Shown here one piece after another: positions 29,002 to 39,600 of a stretch of DNA of 64,000 nucleotides (position 1 is its first letter; each line of letters opens with the position of its first letter). Both the position numbers and the translations under genes were made by a program. The notes under the pieces are model-generated. The model was not told the DNA's origin and did not search any database. It saw nothing but the letters and a program-made list of their open reading frames with translations. This DNA is from Anoplolepis gracilipes (taxonomy: Eukaryota > Arthropoda > Insecta > Hymenoptera > Formicidae). Where the stretch lies: positions 13,326,573 to 13,390,572 of the forward strand of contig NC_132977.1 of the NCBI RefSeq assembly GCF_047496725.1, in the 5' to 3' direction.

Positions 29002-30750
29002 ATGGCGAAGGTAACCTACAAGGAAGTTCTCTCCTACTATGTAGAGGACATCCCTTCAGATGATGAAGAAACTGAAGTGTTGTGTGAGGATGAGACCGAA
29101 AAAGGCGAGTTTATTGGTCTCAAATTCGACAGAAACAGCAAGAAACTTAAGACTGTGACATTTGAGGATCTCGGTGATTATCATTATGATGTCCTGATAC
29201 TCGCAGGTAAGAAATGGATAGAGGAGGTTTACGACTTTTTGGAGAGGCGCAAGGACATAGGCGTTCAAGACCAAAAGAAGATATTTGCCAGGTGTTACGG
29301 AGCAATCGATATGTTTAGTACACTTGGAAATATGTACGAAGAGGAAGGGAAAAGTCTTACCATCAGAGAAAAGAAGCGCAGAGCCCAACTCGAGAAGATA
29401 TCCCAGGAGAGAGAGATTCTTCTCAAGGAAAATAAGGACCTAAATGAAAAGTTACGTAATCTAGAAGAATTTAAGACAGCCAACGCCGCCGGATGCAATA
29501 ACAAAGATGTTGTATTGGGCATTAAGAGCGAAGTGGCTGAGCTTACCGGGTATATTGGGACTATAATGGAAGAACAGAAATATGCAAGAAATAAGCATGA
29601 GGAAGAGATTAAATCTCTGAAGAATGAAATTGAAGGCCTGAAGGACGTTGTTTCGAGTCTTCAACGAGAACCCCCGAAGAGAGTAGCGACTCCTGCTAAC
29701 GAGGAGGTCCCTGTAAAAAAGAAACAGGAGCTGGATTCTGGTATTGTACTGGATTTGACGCAGCAGCCCCTCGGAAACAAGGAAGACGGTAATGAAATTA
29801 CCCTAGAGGAAGGCAAGGAAAGGATGGAAGAGAAATGGATGACACCTAAGAGGACTACCAAGGTGACGCCGAAAAAAGTTCTGGAAAGGAAAGAACCTCT
29901 AGGAAGAAGGGAAACTTTGGCCAGCCCTCAAGGAAATGATCCTCAGGAAAAGTTCGAACACGAAAAATCGTCACAACGCAAGAGGAAGGTACGCTTAGCC
30001 AATAAGGCTGCAGTACTTATTAGGGTCGACACGAATAAGATGTCATATGCCGAGGCAATGCGTAGCGCACGTAAGGATCCAAAGATCCAGGAACTTGGAC
30101 TAGAAAAGACCAACGCCAGGAATACAGCTAGTGGAGCATTTATTATCGAGGTTCTTGGCACGGATAACAAGAACAAGGCGGACTGCCTCAAGGAGGAGAT
30201 AAAGCGCGTTCTTGGAGAAGCTGCGGTGGTCACTAGACCACAGATTGGTGCGGAACTGCTGATTTCGGGCCTCGACATAGCCACTAGTGCTGTTGACGTT
30301 GCATCGGCATTGGCAAATAGTGGTGGATGCTCAAAGGATGACCTAAGAGTCAGTGGTGTATGGCAAGCGAGAGGTGGCAAATTTGCGGCACACGCAAATT
30401 GCCCGTACGATATAGGAGATAGATTAGTTAGGATAGGCAAAATTAAGATAGGGTGGTCCTTTGCGAACGTTGAACTCGTCGAGCGACCTATACAGTGTTA
30501 CAGATGCTGGCAATTTGGCCATATAGGTAGCGGGTGCAAGGCATCGATTGATCGGACAGGTTGTTGCTACAAATGTGGTGAAGCCAACCATGTAGCTAAA
30601 ATGTGCGACAAAGAAATCAGTTGTACGCTGTGTAAAGAAAAAGGTCTACCTAGCAAACACAGGATGGGAGGTTTTAATTGCACCGTAAGACAGTTGTACA
30701 AGGAGGCAGCTACCCCTAATAGCTCCGCAAATAGTAGTAGTAGTTGTTAA
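29002..30750 (+). CDS. Gag-like ORF1 protein of the telomeric unit
   Basis: A 582-aa protein. Start is ATG at 29002. The acidic N-terminal part is followed by a long charged helix, probably coiled coil (about residues 118-225). A basic/Pro-rich segment and a folded domain (about 330-495) come next. Three Cys motifs end it: CYRCWQFGHIGSGC (about 499-512), CYKCGEANHVAKMC (about 522-535) and CTLC followed by HRMGGFNC. This layout is that of ORF1 proteins of R1/TRAS/SART-type retrotransposons, which bind element RNA and, in telomeric families, help target it to chromosome ends. The frame is intact, unlike the decayed relative at 21969. No ORF2 follows before the TTAGG array. Confidence 0.8.
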   Translation: MAKVTYKEVLSYYVEDIPSDDEETEVLCEDETEKGEFIGLKFDRNSKKLKTVTFEDLGDYHYDVLILAGKKWIEEVYDFLERRKDIGVQDQKKIFARCYGAIDMFSTLGNMYEEEGKSLTIREKKRRAQLEKISQEREILLKENKDLNEKLRNLEEFKTANAAGCNNKDVVLGIKSEVAELTGYIGTIMEEQKYARNKHEEEIKSLKNEIEGLKDVVSSLQREPPKRVATPANEEVPVKKKQELDSGIVLDLTQQPLGNKEDGNEITLEEGKERMEEKWMTPKRTTKVTPKKVLERKEPLGRRETLASPQGNDPQEKFEHEKSSQRKRKVRLANKAAVLIRVDTNKMSYAEAMRSARKDPKIQELGLEKTNARNTASGAFIIEVLGTDNKNKADCLKEEIKRVLGEAAVVTRPQIGAELLISGLDIATSAVDVASALANSGGCSKDDLRVSGVWQARGGKFAAHANCPYDIGDRLVRIGKIKIGWSFANVELVERPIQCYRCWQFGHIGSGCKASIDRTGCCYKCGEANHVAKMCDKEISCTLCKEKGLPSKHRMGGFNCTVRQLYKEAATPNSSANSSSSC

Positions 30751-31270
30751 TTAGCTAAGTACAAACAGTAGTTATGCTCTACAAAGAGTAACGTAGTGTA
30801 ACTAGTGTGACTTAAAAATAACCTAGAGAAATGGTGGGACCAGGCTGGGATCTTTTGGACCCTCTTGGATCTATGCCCTTACCTACAACCAGAGGACTCG
30901 ATGATCTACATTATCGCTCATATGAGTCCAAACACGGATGGATCGGATGAAAAAGATCTCCATGCCAACCCAGGTCCCCTTCTCGTCACTTCCCCGACCC
31001 CCGAGGGAGTGCCTTCCGATCAGGACGCCGATGCCGAAAACTACAACCGAGAATCACTAACATCGTGACGGCTGCACAAGCCTAGCCTCCGTCCGGGTCG
31101 CGGAAGAGTGCTCACGCGTACCCGTAACCCGGACACATGGAGAAAACAGCAGGACTTACCTGCAGTGGGCGGGTCTCAACACCCGCCCACGGGGGGGAGA
31201 GTTTAGTTGGTAGGACTGGCCGGGCGCTTGCGCCGACAGGCCGGGTGAGTCCAACACTACCCCCGGGAGG
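30751..31270 (+). other. 3' region of the telomeric unit, no RT
   Basis: 520 bp from the gag-like stop to the TTAGG array. A 67-codon ATG frame (30865-31068) has no recognised similarity and may be a remnant or chance. The last 110 bases form strong hairpins. The unit ends CCCGGGAGG|TTAGG with no poly(A), as in several R1-type elements. Confidence 0.5.
31165..31252 (+). repeat. Two 3'-terminal RNA hairpins
   Basis: GTGGGCGGGT (31165-31174) pairs perfectly with ACCCGCCCAC (31181-31190) over a 6-nt loop. GGACT (31213-31217) pairs with AGTCC (31248-31252), enclosing GGCC/GGCC and an inner GGCGC/GCGCC hairpin. Such structured 3' ends are how many non-LTR reverse transcriptases recognise their template. 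Confidence 0.7.
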
Positions 31271-31360
31271 TTAGGTTAGGTTAGGTTAGGTTAGGTTAGG
31301 TTAGGTTAGGTTAGGTTAGGTTAGGTTAGGTTAGGTTAGGTTAGGTTAGGTTAGGTTAGG
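31271..31360 (+). repeat. Telomere-type array (TTAGG)18
   Basis: Eighteen perfect units, in the same orientation as the nine at 25039. It separates copy 1 and copy 2 of the telomeric unit. The two arrays differ in length (45 and 90 bp) while the flanking unit is nearly identical. Confidence 0.95.
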
Positions 31361-34300
31361 TTGGAGTTCGGTGGTGTCTGGCGTCAAGAGCAGACGTGTC
31401 GGAAGTCGCTCCGCCAAGACGGCCTATTAGAGACGATAATAAGTGCATCTCGCGCTTTGAATTGTGTTTGAGGTTGTCCGCGGCAATAAATAGCTCGCAA
31501 ATATATACTTTTTAATAGTGCAGTGATAGTTAATTAAATAAAATTAACGAAAATTGTTTCTTCATGATGACGTGTCGCCGCGGCCACGCGGGCCGTAATT
31601 AAGAGAAAAGAGGTCTATTATGGACTTTCATTCAGAAAAATTACTCTACAACTACAGAAGAGTATTAGAAAACGAGGTGACGCGGTGTTGTACGCGGAAA
31701 GTGTCTCTTTTGTGTGTTTTACGTGGAAAAGTGGTTGCCGCGTATGTGGATGACGCATGACGTCACGTCCACGTCGACCGCTTGCGTTGCGGTAAGGGGC
31801 TGTTAATTGACATTAACTTGGTAATCTATAGACACCAGTGAGAAATATAGACACAAGAAATAAATAATAGTGCGTGTTTTGCTGCAAGATAATTGTTTAT
31901 TGCTCAATTGGTGTTAATTTGATAAACGAGCACCACGGTGACGTCATGGTGACGTATCTCCTGCTCTCAATGACGTGGGGTCCGTATGTGAGATAGTGTG
32001 GTGATTTTTATCAGGAGTGAGCATAGGGGAATGTGAGACAGGGTGCTTGAAGGTGCAACAGAGAACAGAACAGTTACATCTAGTGACAATATGGGATGTA
32101 CTGAACATAAGACAGAGAATGTAAGAAGTAAGATGAAGTGGCAGTTATTGACGTGCGTTCAATTTTATACGTCGCCATCTTTGAATATCTACCTTGGGAA
32201 CCAATAAGACTTGTGATACTAGTGAATACAGTGACACTAAGGACCAACGAAATACGGACGGCTAAACAGAACTATTAAAATGGAGGGCCAATGAAGGCTA
32301 ACGATACATGAGGACAAGCAGTGTGAATGGTGAAAACATTTATATAGCGGCGGAATACAATATTATTATACCACAGACCTTCCACAATAAACATGAACTA
32401 CAATGCATGATTTGTTAAAAGGTTTTGATAAAAATAGGACTATTGTTTATAAAATAGTGAACTCTTAGTAAAAATATAAAAAGAGAGGGATAGGATACGG
32501 GTAACATAAAGAAAACGTGTACAAGTGGTTAGTTTGTATATTGTGTGCCGAGATGCAATGGCCCTGGCCGCGGTGCAATGGCCCTTGTGCTTTCATTTTG
32601 TTAACTAGAGGATATAAATAAAAAACAGATTAGTTAAAATTTATTTATAAAATATTTTCTTCGTTTGCTGCGGTCTGAAATTCTTGAATGTTGTTTCTTT
32701 CCGACGCCAATAGTAACCTAGAAAATCACAGAGTTGAGGTTATAAAACCTGTCACTTTTGACTTTCATTGAGTAGTGTTACGTGTCTTTAATGACCTTTT
32801 GTTATCACTACCATCCGCATGATTTTCGGCCTGAAGCTGCTAAACACCCTGCGGGAGGAGAATCTGGATGTAGTGAAGGACTGATTCCAGACTCGGCCAA
32901 AAGCGTCCGACCGTGGGTGACGCGTCGATCAAAATCGTCGGAGGGACTTGCCTTCTGGATGATCGGGCGTGCTCGGTCTCGTCCGTTCTCTCAGGGAACT
33001 GCACGTAGATCCGACGGGCGCCCGGAGCCCTTCTCAATGATCGCACGTTTGGCTCATCGCGGCGGCGGCTTCCTTCTAGTGCATCCTCCTCTTCCGCCGG
33101 CTTCACGGGCTGATATCCTGGAAAATTGTGGGAAAAGACATTAGTATAACACACGACAATAATAGACGATAATAATTATAGACAACAGTGTTAGATTATA
33201 GTTAATATAACAGTTATGTAATAATAGATGATTATAAGTTAAGATACTATAACATCATTAATAATACTCACCGCTCTTTCTTTAATTAGTGGCAAAAGCA
33301 GGCCGGATTGTTTGTAACAATAAAACCATCGTACATTATATCTCCTGAAATAGAATAAGACAATATTAATTATTATAACAGCGAATAGCAGAGGCTAAAT
33401 ATACGATTAAGGAGTAACACGTATCTTGAGGTTGTACATTCTTGTTGTGACGGGTCATAGGTTGGGAGCATAATTCTGGCAAATGCCTGTTCCTTGTAAT
33501 GGCCAGCCTCACACAATAATCCTCTGCAATAAAGTAGATGAAATAATTGTTGACGATGAGTATATTCCTTCAATGATTTTGCTGGATACCTGTAAATAAA
33601 AATAAAGAAGAATACTATTAGTATTAATATAATACATATGATATCAATTAGGAATAATATGTACTAGTACATACAATATTGGTTGACAAGAGATACTTAG
33701 CCTCCGAGGTTAAGGTCCCTTTCGATGACAGCTGAGATGGTTATGTTCGGCTTCATTCATTGAATACAGGACAATGAAATGAACAGAAGCATCAAATTGG
33801 ATATAGGGCGGTGTATTGTGTGTGGTAAATTCAACATTAAACAAACAATATACAATAATAATTAACAGACGAATACTTACGGTAGTGATAACGCCATAAT
33901 CTGTCACCGTTGATGAGTCGATGATCTTGTCATTCTCTCCGGTGCTGGGCAGAAAAGTAGTGATCTGTAAATAACCGTTAGTCGTGGGTTATTTATGAAG
34001 ATACATTGGAAATATTGTATTGCGTAAATTGTTGTAATTACGTACAAATTGAATAAAACCGGATAATACTGTTGTTGACAATTCTCCGTTATTGTCGATG
34101 CGCCTTCTGGTGCATCTGATGCATGCTCCCTGCGTCACAACAGTGGACGATAGCAAACACCTGTAAACGCATACAAAATTAGACAGAGATATGTTATATT
34201 AAATAATCAATTATATATTTACCATTGTGTACTCGACACTGTTGACGAGTAGATAGATAAATGATCCTCTCCGGTGGTTGATGTCCTCGGTACTCCTGAA

Positions 34301-34476
34301 GAAGGAATCAACTAATATGGTGAATAATAACATAGACGCTATAAGCTCTGTATCTTGTATAGATATTCAGTGATACTTACTTTAGACTGTGATACTTGCC
34401 ATGACGGGTGCAACGGTGCGCGTCGCTGACATCGCGATGATTAATAAAGCTTCGTGAGACAGCTGGCACTTGGTGT
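31361..34476 (+). mobile_element. Telomeric unit, copy 2 (5' half only)
   Basis: It repeats 25084-28199 at an offset of 6277 bases with one substitution noticed (34420). It is interrupted at 34476 by the minus-strand LTR C. The rest, including a second gag-like ORF if present, would lie beyond the right edge of the window. Confidence 0.9.
32840..34476 (-). pseudogene. Second copy of the antisense spliced gene, interrupted by LTR C
   Basis: Exons 2 to 8 of the gene at 26563-28317 are preserved at +6277: 34223-34295, 34046-34160, 33881-33964, 33675-33731, 33513-33589, 33272-33344 and 32840-33109. Exon 1 (from 34396) is cut by the LTR inserted at 34477, which parts it from its start codon. Confidence 0.4.
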
Positions 34477-36606
34477 TGTTACGTCCCGCCGCTGTCACCA
34501 GTTGTTACGTCCTCTGCGTTCGCGAGCGAGGTGCGGTTACGATGGTTGGTGTACGCGGATCGCGGTGGCCGAGCGGTAAACCTGTCACGATCAGCGTAGC
34601 GGTGCACCGGAAACTAGAGGTCGGGACGTAATAGATAATAGGGAGGATGTGAAGTGAGTAGACAATGAATGCAGATTGTTTACGTATACTGATTTTTATG
34701 TATTTATCATTATTTTATAATAAACATATATGTACAGTTATATTATATTTTTCAAGACGATTAGACAATTAAATCACGGACGGTTATCAGGAGGCGAATT
34801 GATAGGTGCTTCAGCGGACGACAGGATGCATACTCGCCCGAAGAAAGCCTGGGAGGAAATGATCCTCGGTTGCGTAATCCCGAAGTCTATCAACGGCGGG
34901 GGCACGGGCCACGGACGGTATTCGATAGGCGGTAAGGGCCTATGTGAGGAAGCGACGACCCCGCTACTGGATGCCGGTGGAGTGACGGCGTCGTGTAGCT
35001 GATCAGGGGTTGATGACTCCGATGTATGGGTTCCCGGTGGAGGGTAAGTGAAATACCCGACGGATGCTGGGCTCTGACTACCTGGTGGCGACGCAGCTGT
35101 TCGGACCGTCAGGTAGGAGCCGCCTTGGTATAGTGACCGGATGAGGCGCTTCAATTGGTGAGCACGCCCTGCTCGACGTGACCGACCCATGACGCAGCTA
35201 AGAAGGTAAGCGAAATCATAATCGACGCCATAGTTGAATACGCGGAGGGGTATAGACTGGGGTTAGTAATAGTAACGCGAGTGATGAAAAGAAAAAAAAA
35301 ACATACGCGTTAAAGTAAATTGGTAAACGAGTTGACTTGACCTTATCTGACGGGTTGCGGGGACAGGGTGAGCCTTAATGAGTTTACTTTAATTTAATAT
35401 TTATTCTATATTTTAGATCAAGAAGAGCGATCGGAGGAATTGTGAGAGACGCCCTGACAGAGGCGCGGTTCGTGGACTGAGAGGAGGCAGATCGCCCTGA
35501 CAGAGGCGCGCTGCACGCTAGGAGGCGGAATGCCCTGAAAGAGGCGCTCCTCGGAGAAGAGAGTCGTTCGCCCTGAGAGAGGCGTGCGACCTAGCGAGGG
35601 GTAGTCCGGCTCTGAAGGAGGCGCACTACGAAGGATGAAGGCAGAGCCGCCCTGAATGAGGCGCACTGCTAGAAGGGACGTAGAATCGCCCTGAAAGAGG
35701 CACACTACGTAGGAAGGATGTAGGTCGCCCTGGAGGAGGCGCCCTACGGTGTAGGTAAGAATGGTTATCGCTCTCTGTCTAATGACATTCCCTATGAAGA
35801 CGTCCGAATAAAATATTAATCTCTTCGATTATAAGTTACAGATATCTGAGGCTCTGGGTATGTCAAGGCGGACGTCGCGGACCTTGCCACTGGTGAGCGG
35901 ATAAGGGAAAAGAAAAAAAAAAAAGAAAGAAAGAAAAGAGAAAAAAAAAAATATATAGGAAGAAGCTATAGGGAATACAAGAACGCCCTGGAGGAGGCGC
36001 GCGTCGCCGCAGGATGAAAGAGAGAGCCCGAAGTAGGCTTGAAGGAAGGATGACCTCGTCAGATGAGTAGCACTAATTTGCCCGATAATTTCAATATTAA
36101 AATTAGAATAGAAAGCTTGTCTTTATATTTACAGGTATAGACGCGAGAGGTTAACGGCGAGAAGAATTGACACCGAAAAGATGACCGACGCCCGGAATGG
36201 ACAGGGGCCGCGAACTGACACAAGTATGTATATTTCGAGTAATTACACGTAAACAATATGATTAATGATTACACGAATATATCTTAATAATTACGACAAC
36301 GTACTCACTTCACTAAATTGTTATGTGTTACAGGAACCACTGGGAAGCACACTGTAACGCGGGTGTACACAAGAATGTGGATCTACAATATTAGTATTAC
36401 AACATTAGTTAATAGAACTTTCCTTCGACTATGATTTCACGCACAGACTAGTTTCGGACGCGTAAACGATATTATAGATAGGCGGCATTAACAATTGCAT
36501 GGAGAGGAAAAGATAATACGCTTATATTGTTGATAGAAGTAATTCACTGCAAACGAAAATTTAGATAAAATATCTTTAAAAGTGATAGATAGAATTCGAT
36601 ATGTAT
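34477..36606 (-). repeat. LTR C, 3' part (minus strand), interrupted by element B
   Basis: It starts with the complement of the LTR end (TGTTACG) and covers LTR positions equivalent to 6007 down to 3854 of element A. A GTGT at 34473-34476 may be its target duplication. It differs from the other LTRs at several bases (for example 35003, 35109, 35593 and 36065) and by a deletion of about 24 bp in the A-rich tract near 35290, so it is the oldest copy here. Hairpin array at 35450-35741; proline-rich ORF at 34774-35190. Confidence 0.9.
36603..36606. repeat. Target-site duplication of element B, left copy (GTAT)
   Basis: GTAT precedes the element and recurs at 56804-56807. In intact LTRs this site is a single GTAT (ATAC at 3854-3857 of element A), which proves the insertion. 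Confidence 0.95.
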
Positions 36607-39600
36607 TGTTACGTCCCGCCGCTGTCACCAGTTGTTACGTCCTCTGCGTTCGCGAGCGAGGTGCGGTTACGATGGTTGGTGTACGCGGATCGCGGTGGCC
36701 GAGCGGTAAACCTGTCACGATCAGCGTAGCGGTGCACCGGAAACTAGAGGTCGGGACGTAATAGATAATAGGGAGGATGTGAAGTGAGTAGACAATGAAT
36801 GCAGATTGTTTACGTATACTGATTTTTATGTATTTATCATTATTTTATAATAAACATATATGTACAGTTATATTATATTTTTCAAGACGATTAGACAATT
36901 AAATCACGGACGGTTATCAGGAGGCGAATTGATAGGTGCTTCAGCGGACGACAGGATGCATACTCGCCCGAAGAAAGCCTGGGAGGAAATGATCCTCGGT
37001 TGCGTAATCCCGAAGTCTATCAACGGCGGGGGCACGGGCCACGGACGGTATTCGATAGGCGGTAAGGGCCTATGTGAGGAAGCGACGACCCCGCTACTGG
37101 ATGCCGGTGGAGTGACGGCGTCGTGTAGCTGGTCAGGGGTTGATGACTCCGATGTATGGGTTCCCGGTGGAGGGTAAGTGAAATACCCGACGGATGCTGG
37201 GCTCTGACTACCTGGTGGCGACGCAGCTGTTCGGACCGGCAGGTAGGAGCCGCCTTGGTATAGTGACCGGATGAGGCGCTTCAATTGGTGAGCACGCCCT
37301 GCTCGACGTGACCGACCCATGACGCAGCTAAGAAGGTAAGCGAAATCATAATCGACGCCATAGTTGAATACGCGGAGGGGTATAGACTGGGGTTAGTAAT
37401 AGTAACGCGAGTGATGAAAAGGAAAAAGAAAAAGAAAATGAAGAAAAAAAAACATGCGTTAAAGTAAATTGGTAAACGAGTTGACTTGACCTTATCTGAC
37501 GGGTTGCGGGGACAGGGTGAGCCTTAATGAGTTTACTTTAATTTAATATTTATTCTATATTTTAGATCAAGAAGAGCGATCGGAGGAATTGTGAGAGACG
37601 CCCTGACAGAGGCGCGGTTCGTGGACTGAGAGGAGGCAGATCGCCCTGACAGAGGCGCGCTGCACGCTAGGAGGCGGAATGCCCTGAAAGAGGCGCTCCT
37701 CGGAGAAGAGAGTCGTTCGCCCTGAGAGAGGCGTGCGACCTAGAGAGGGGTAGTCCGGCTCTGAAGGAGGCGCACTACGAAGGATGAAGGCAGAGCCGCC
37801 CTGAATGAGGCGCACTGCTAGAAGGGACGTAGAATCGCCCTGAAAGAGGCACACTACGTAGGAAGGATGTAGGTCGCCCTGGAGGAGGCGCCCTACGGTG
37901 TAGGTAAGAATGGTTATCGCTCTCTGTCTAATGACATTCCCTATGAAGACGTCCGAATAAAATATTAATCTCTTCGATTATAAGTTACAGATATCTGAGG
38001 CTCTGGGTATGTCAAGGCGGACGTCGCGGACCTTGCCACTGGTGAGCGGATAAGGGAAAAGAAAAGAAAAAAAAAGAAAGAAAGAAAAGAGAAAAAAAAA
38101 ATATATATAGGAAGAAGCTATAGGGAATACAAGAACGCCCTGGAGGAGGCGCGCGTCGCCGCAGGATGAAAGAGAGAGCCCGAAGTAGGCTTGAAGGAAG
38201 GATGACCTCGTCAGATAAGTAGCACTAATTTGCCCGATAATTTCAATATTAAAATTAGAATAGAAAGCTTGTCTTTATATTTACAGGTATAGACGCGAGA
38301 GGTTAACGGCGAGAAGAATTGACACCGAAAAGATGACCGACGCCCGGAATGGACAGGGGCCGCGAACTGACACAAGTATGTATATTTCGAGTAATTACAC
38401 GTAAACAATATGATTAATGATTACACGAATATATCTTAATAATTACGACAACGTACTCACTTCACTAAATTGTTATGTGTTACAGGAACCACTGGGAAGC
38501 ACACTGTAACGCGGGTGTACACAAGAATGTGGATCTACAATATTAGTATTACAACATTAGTTAATAGAACTTTCCTTCGACTATGATTTCACGCACAGAC
38601 TAGTTTCGGACGCGTAAACGATATTATAGATAGGCGGCATTAACAATTGCATGGAGAGGAAAAGATAATACGCTTATATTGTTGATAGAAGTAATTCACT
38701 GCAAACGAAAATTTAGATAAAATATCCTTAAAAGTGATAGATAGAATTCGATATGTATTGTGAGCGCCGTGGAAATCGATAAAGAGAAAGGAAATATAAT
38801 AGTAACAGTGGATACAAATAATCAAGAATAGATTTATACGACAGTAAACGTAAGAACTGAAGGCTAATTAATAGTATTCGCGATATGCTAGTCTCGAAGT
38901 CTCTCTGAATTAATGATTTTGTGTGAATAATATCGTAATGAACTAGAAACCACTGATTCGAAGATATAATATTAATTACACTGCGCGAAAACTTGCGAGA
39001 GCGTATGTATGATTGAATGTTATAAGGATAACCGATTATTAAATCGTATAAATGACTGTCTGTACGTACAATGAATTTACTGGGTACTGTATGAATCGAG
39101 TATTGACTGCTGATCGAATACTGATTATGCGAAAACTGAATGGTCGGAACGAACCGTACAACAGATTTTACTGTCGGGCGAAAGCCGAATACTAAATATG
39201 ATCTGAACTGTCTAATGATCTGAACTGTCTAGGCGAGAACTGAATACTCTGATTTTTGAGCACACGGTGCTCCCGTTTATATACCCGTGGTCGCTGAGGG
39301 CTCCCACCTTCTGAATTATAGCGCGCGCAACGTGGTCCGATCCTGGTCATGCTTGTTTGTCACGGGTATCACGCGCCGGGCAATAGTAAGCTATCACGGT
39401 GTTTGTCCGAAATTTTCACGTGATCCGGCGGTTCCTGAATGTTCTAGAACCTTCGGGACTAGCATTATAATGTAATATCTATATCGTTATTTCTAGATAT
39501 ATCGCAATTATTACTAGCGTTACGATAACTTATCTGATTAATTACTTATCGCCGCATTGTATTATAGCGTTGTACTTAAATAATTGTAGAGATATGAGAG

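Larger units (their letters stand above)
25084..31270 (+). mobile_element. Telomere-associated gag-only retrotransposon-like unit, copy 1
   Basis: A 6187-bp unit bounded on both sides by TTAGG arrays. It has a 3.9-kb leader (CRE-like promoter cluster, antisense spliced gene), one gag-like ORF (29002-30750), and a 0.5-kb 3' region with two strong hairpins that ends exactly at TTAGG. No endonuclease or RT domain is present. Copy 2 starts at 31361 in the same orientation, 6277 bp later; I noticed one substitution in 3.1 kb (28143 A versus 34420 G). The plan resembles gag-only telomeric retrotransposons such as Drosophila HeT-A, although that family is unrelated in sequence. It could be a non-autonomous relative of TRAS/SART elements, or a subtelomeric duplication that contains ORF1. 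Confidence 0.6.

Noticed and set aside
30865..31068. 67-codon ORF downstream of the gag-like gene as an ORF2 remnant
   Set aside because: It has no RT, endonuclease or C-terminal CCHC motif, so it is not called a gene.
31271..31360. A present-day chromosome end
   Set aside because: A further unit and about 30 kb of retroelements follow, so the array is interstitial now.
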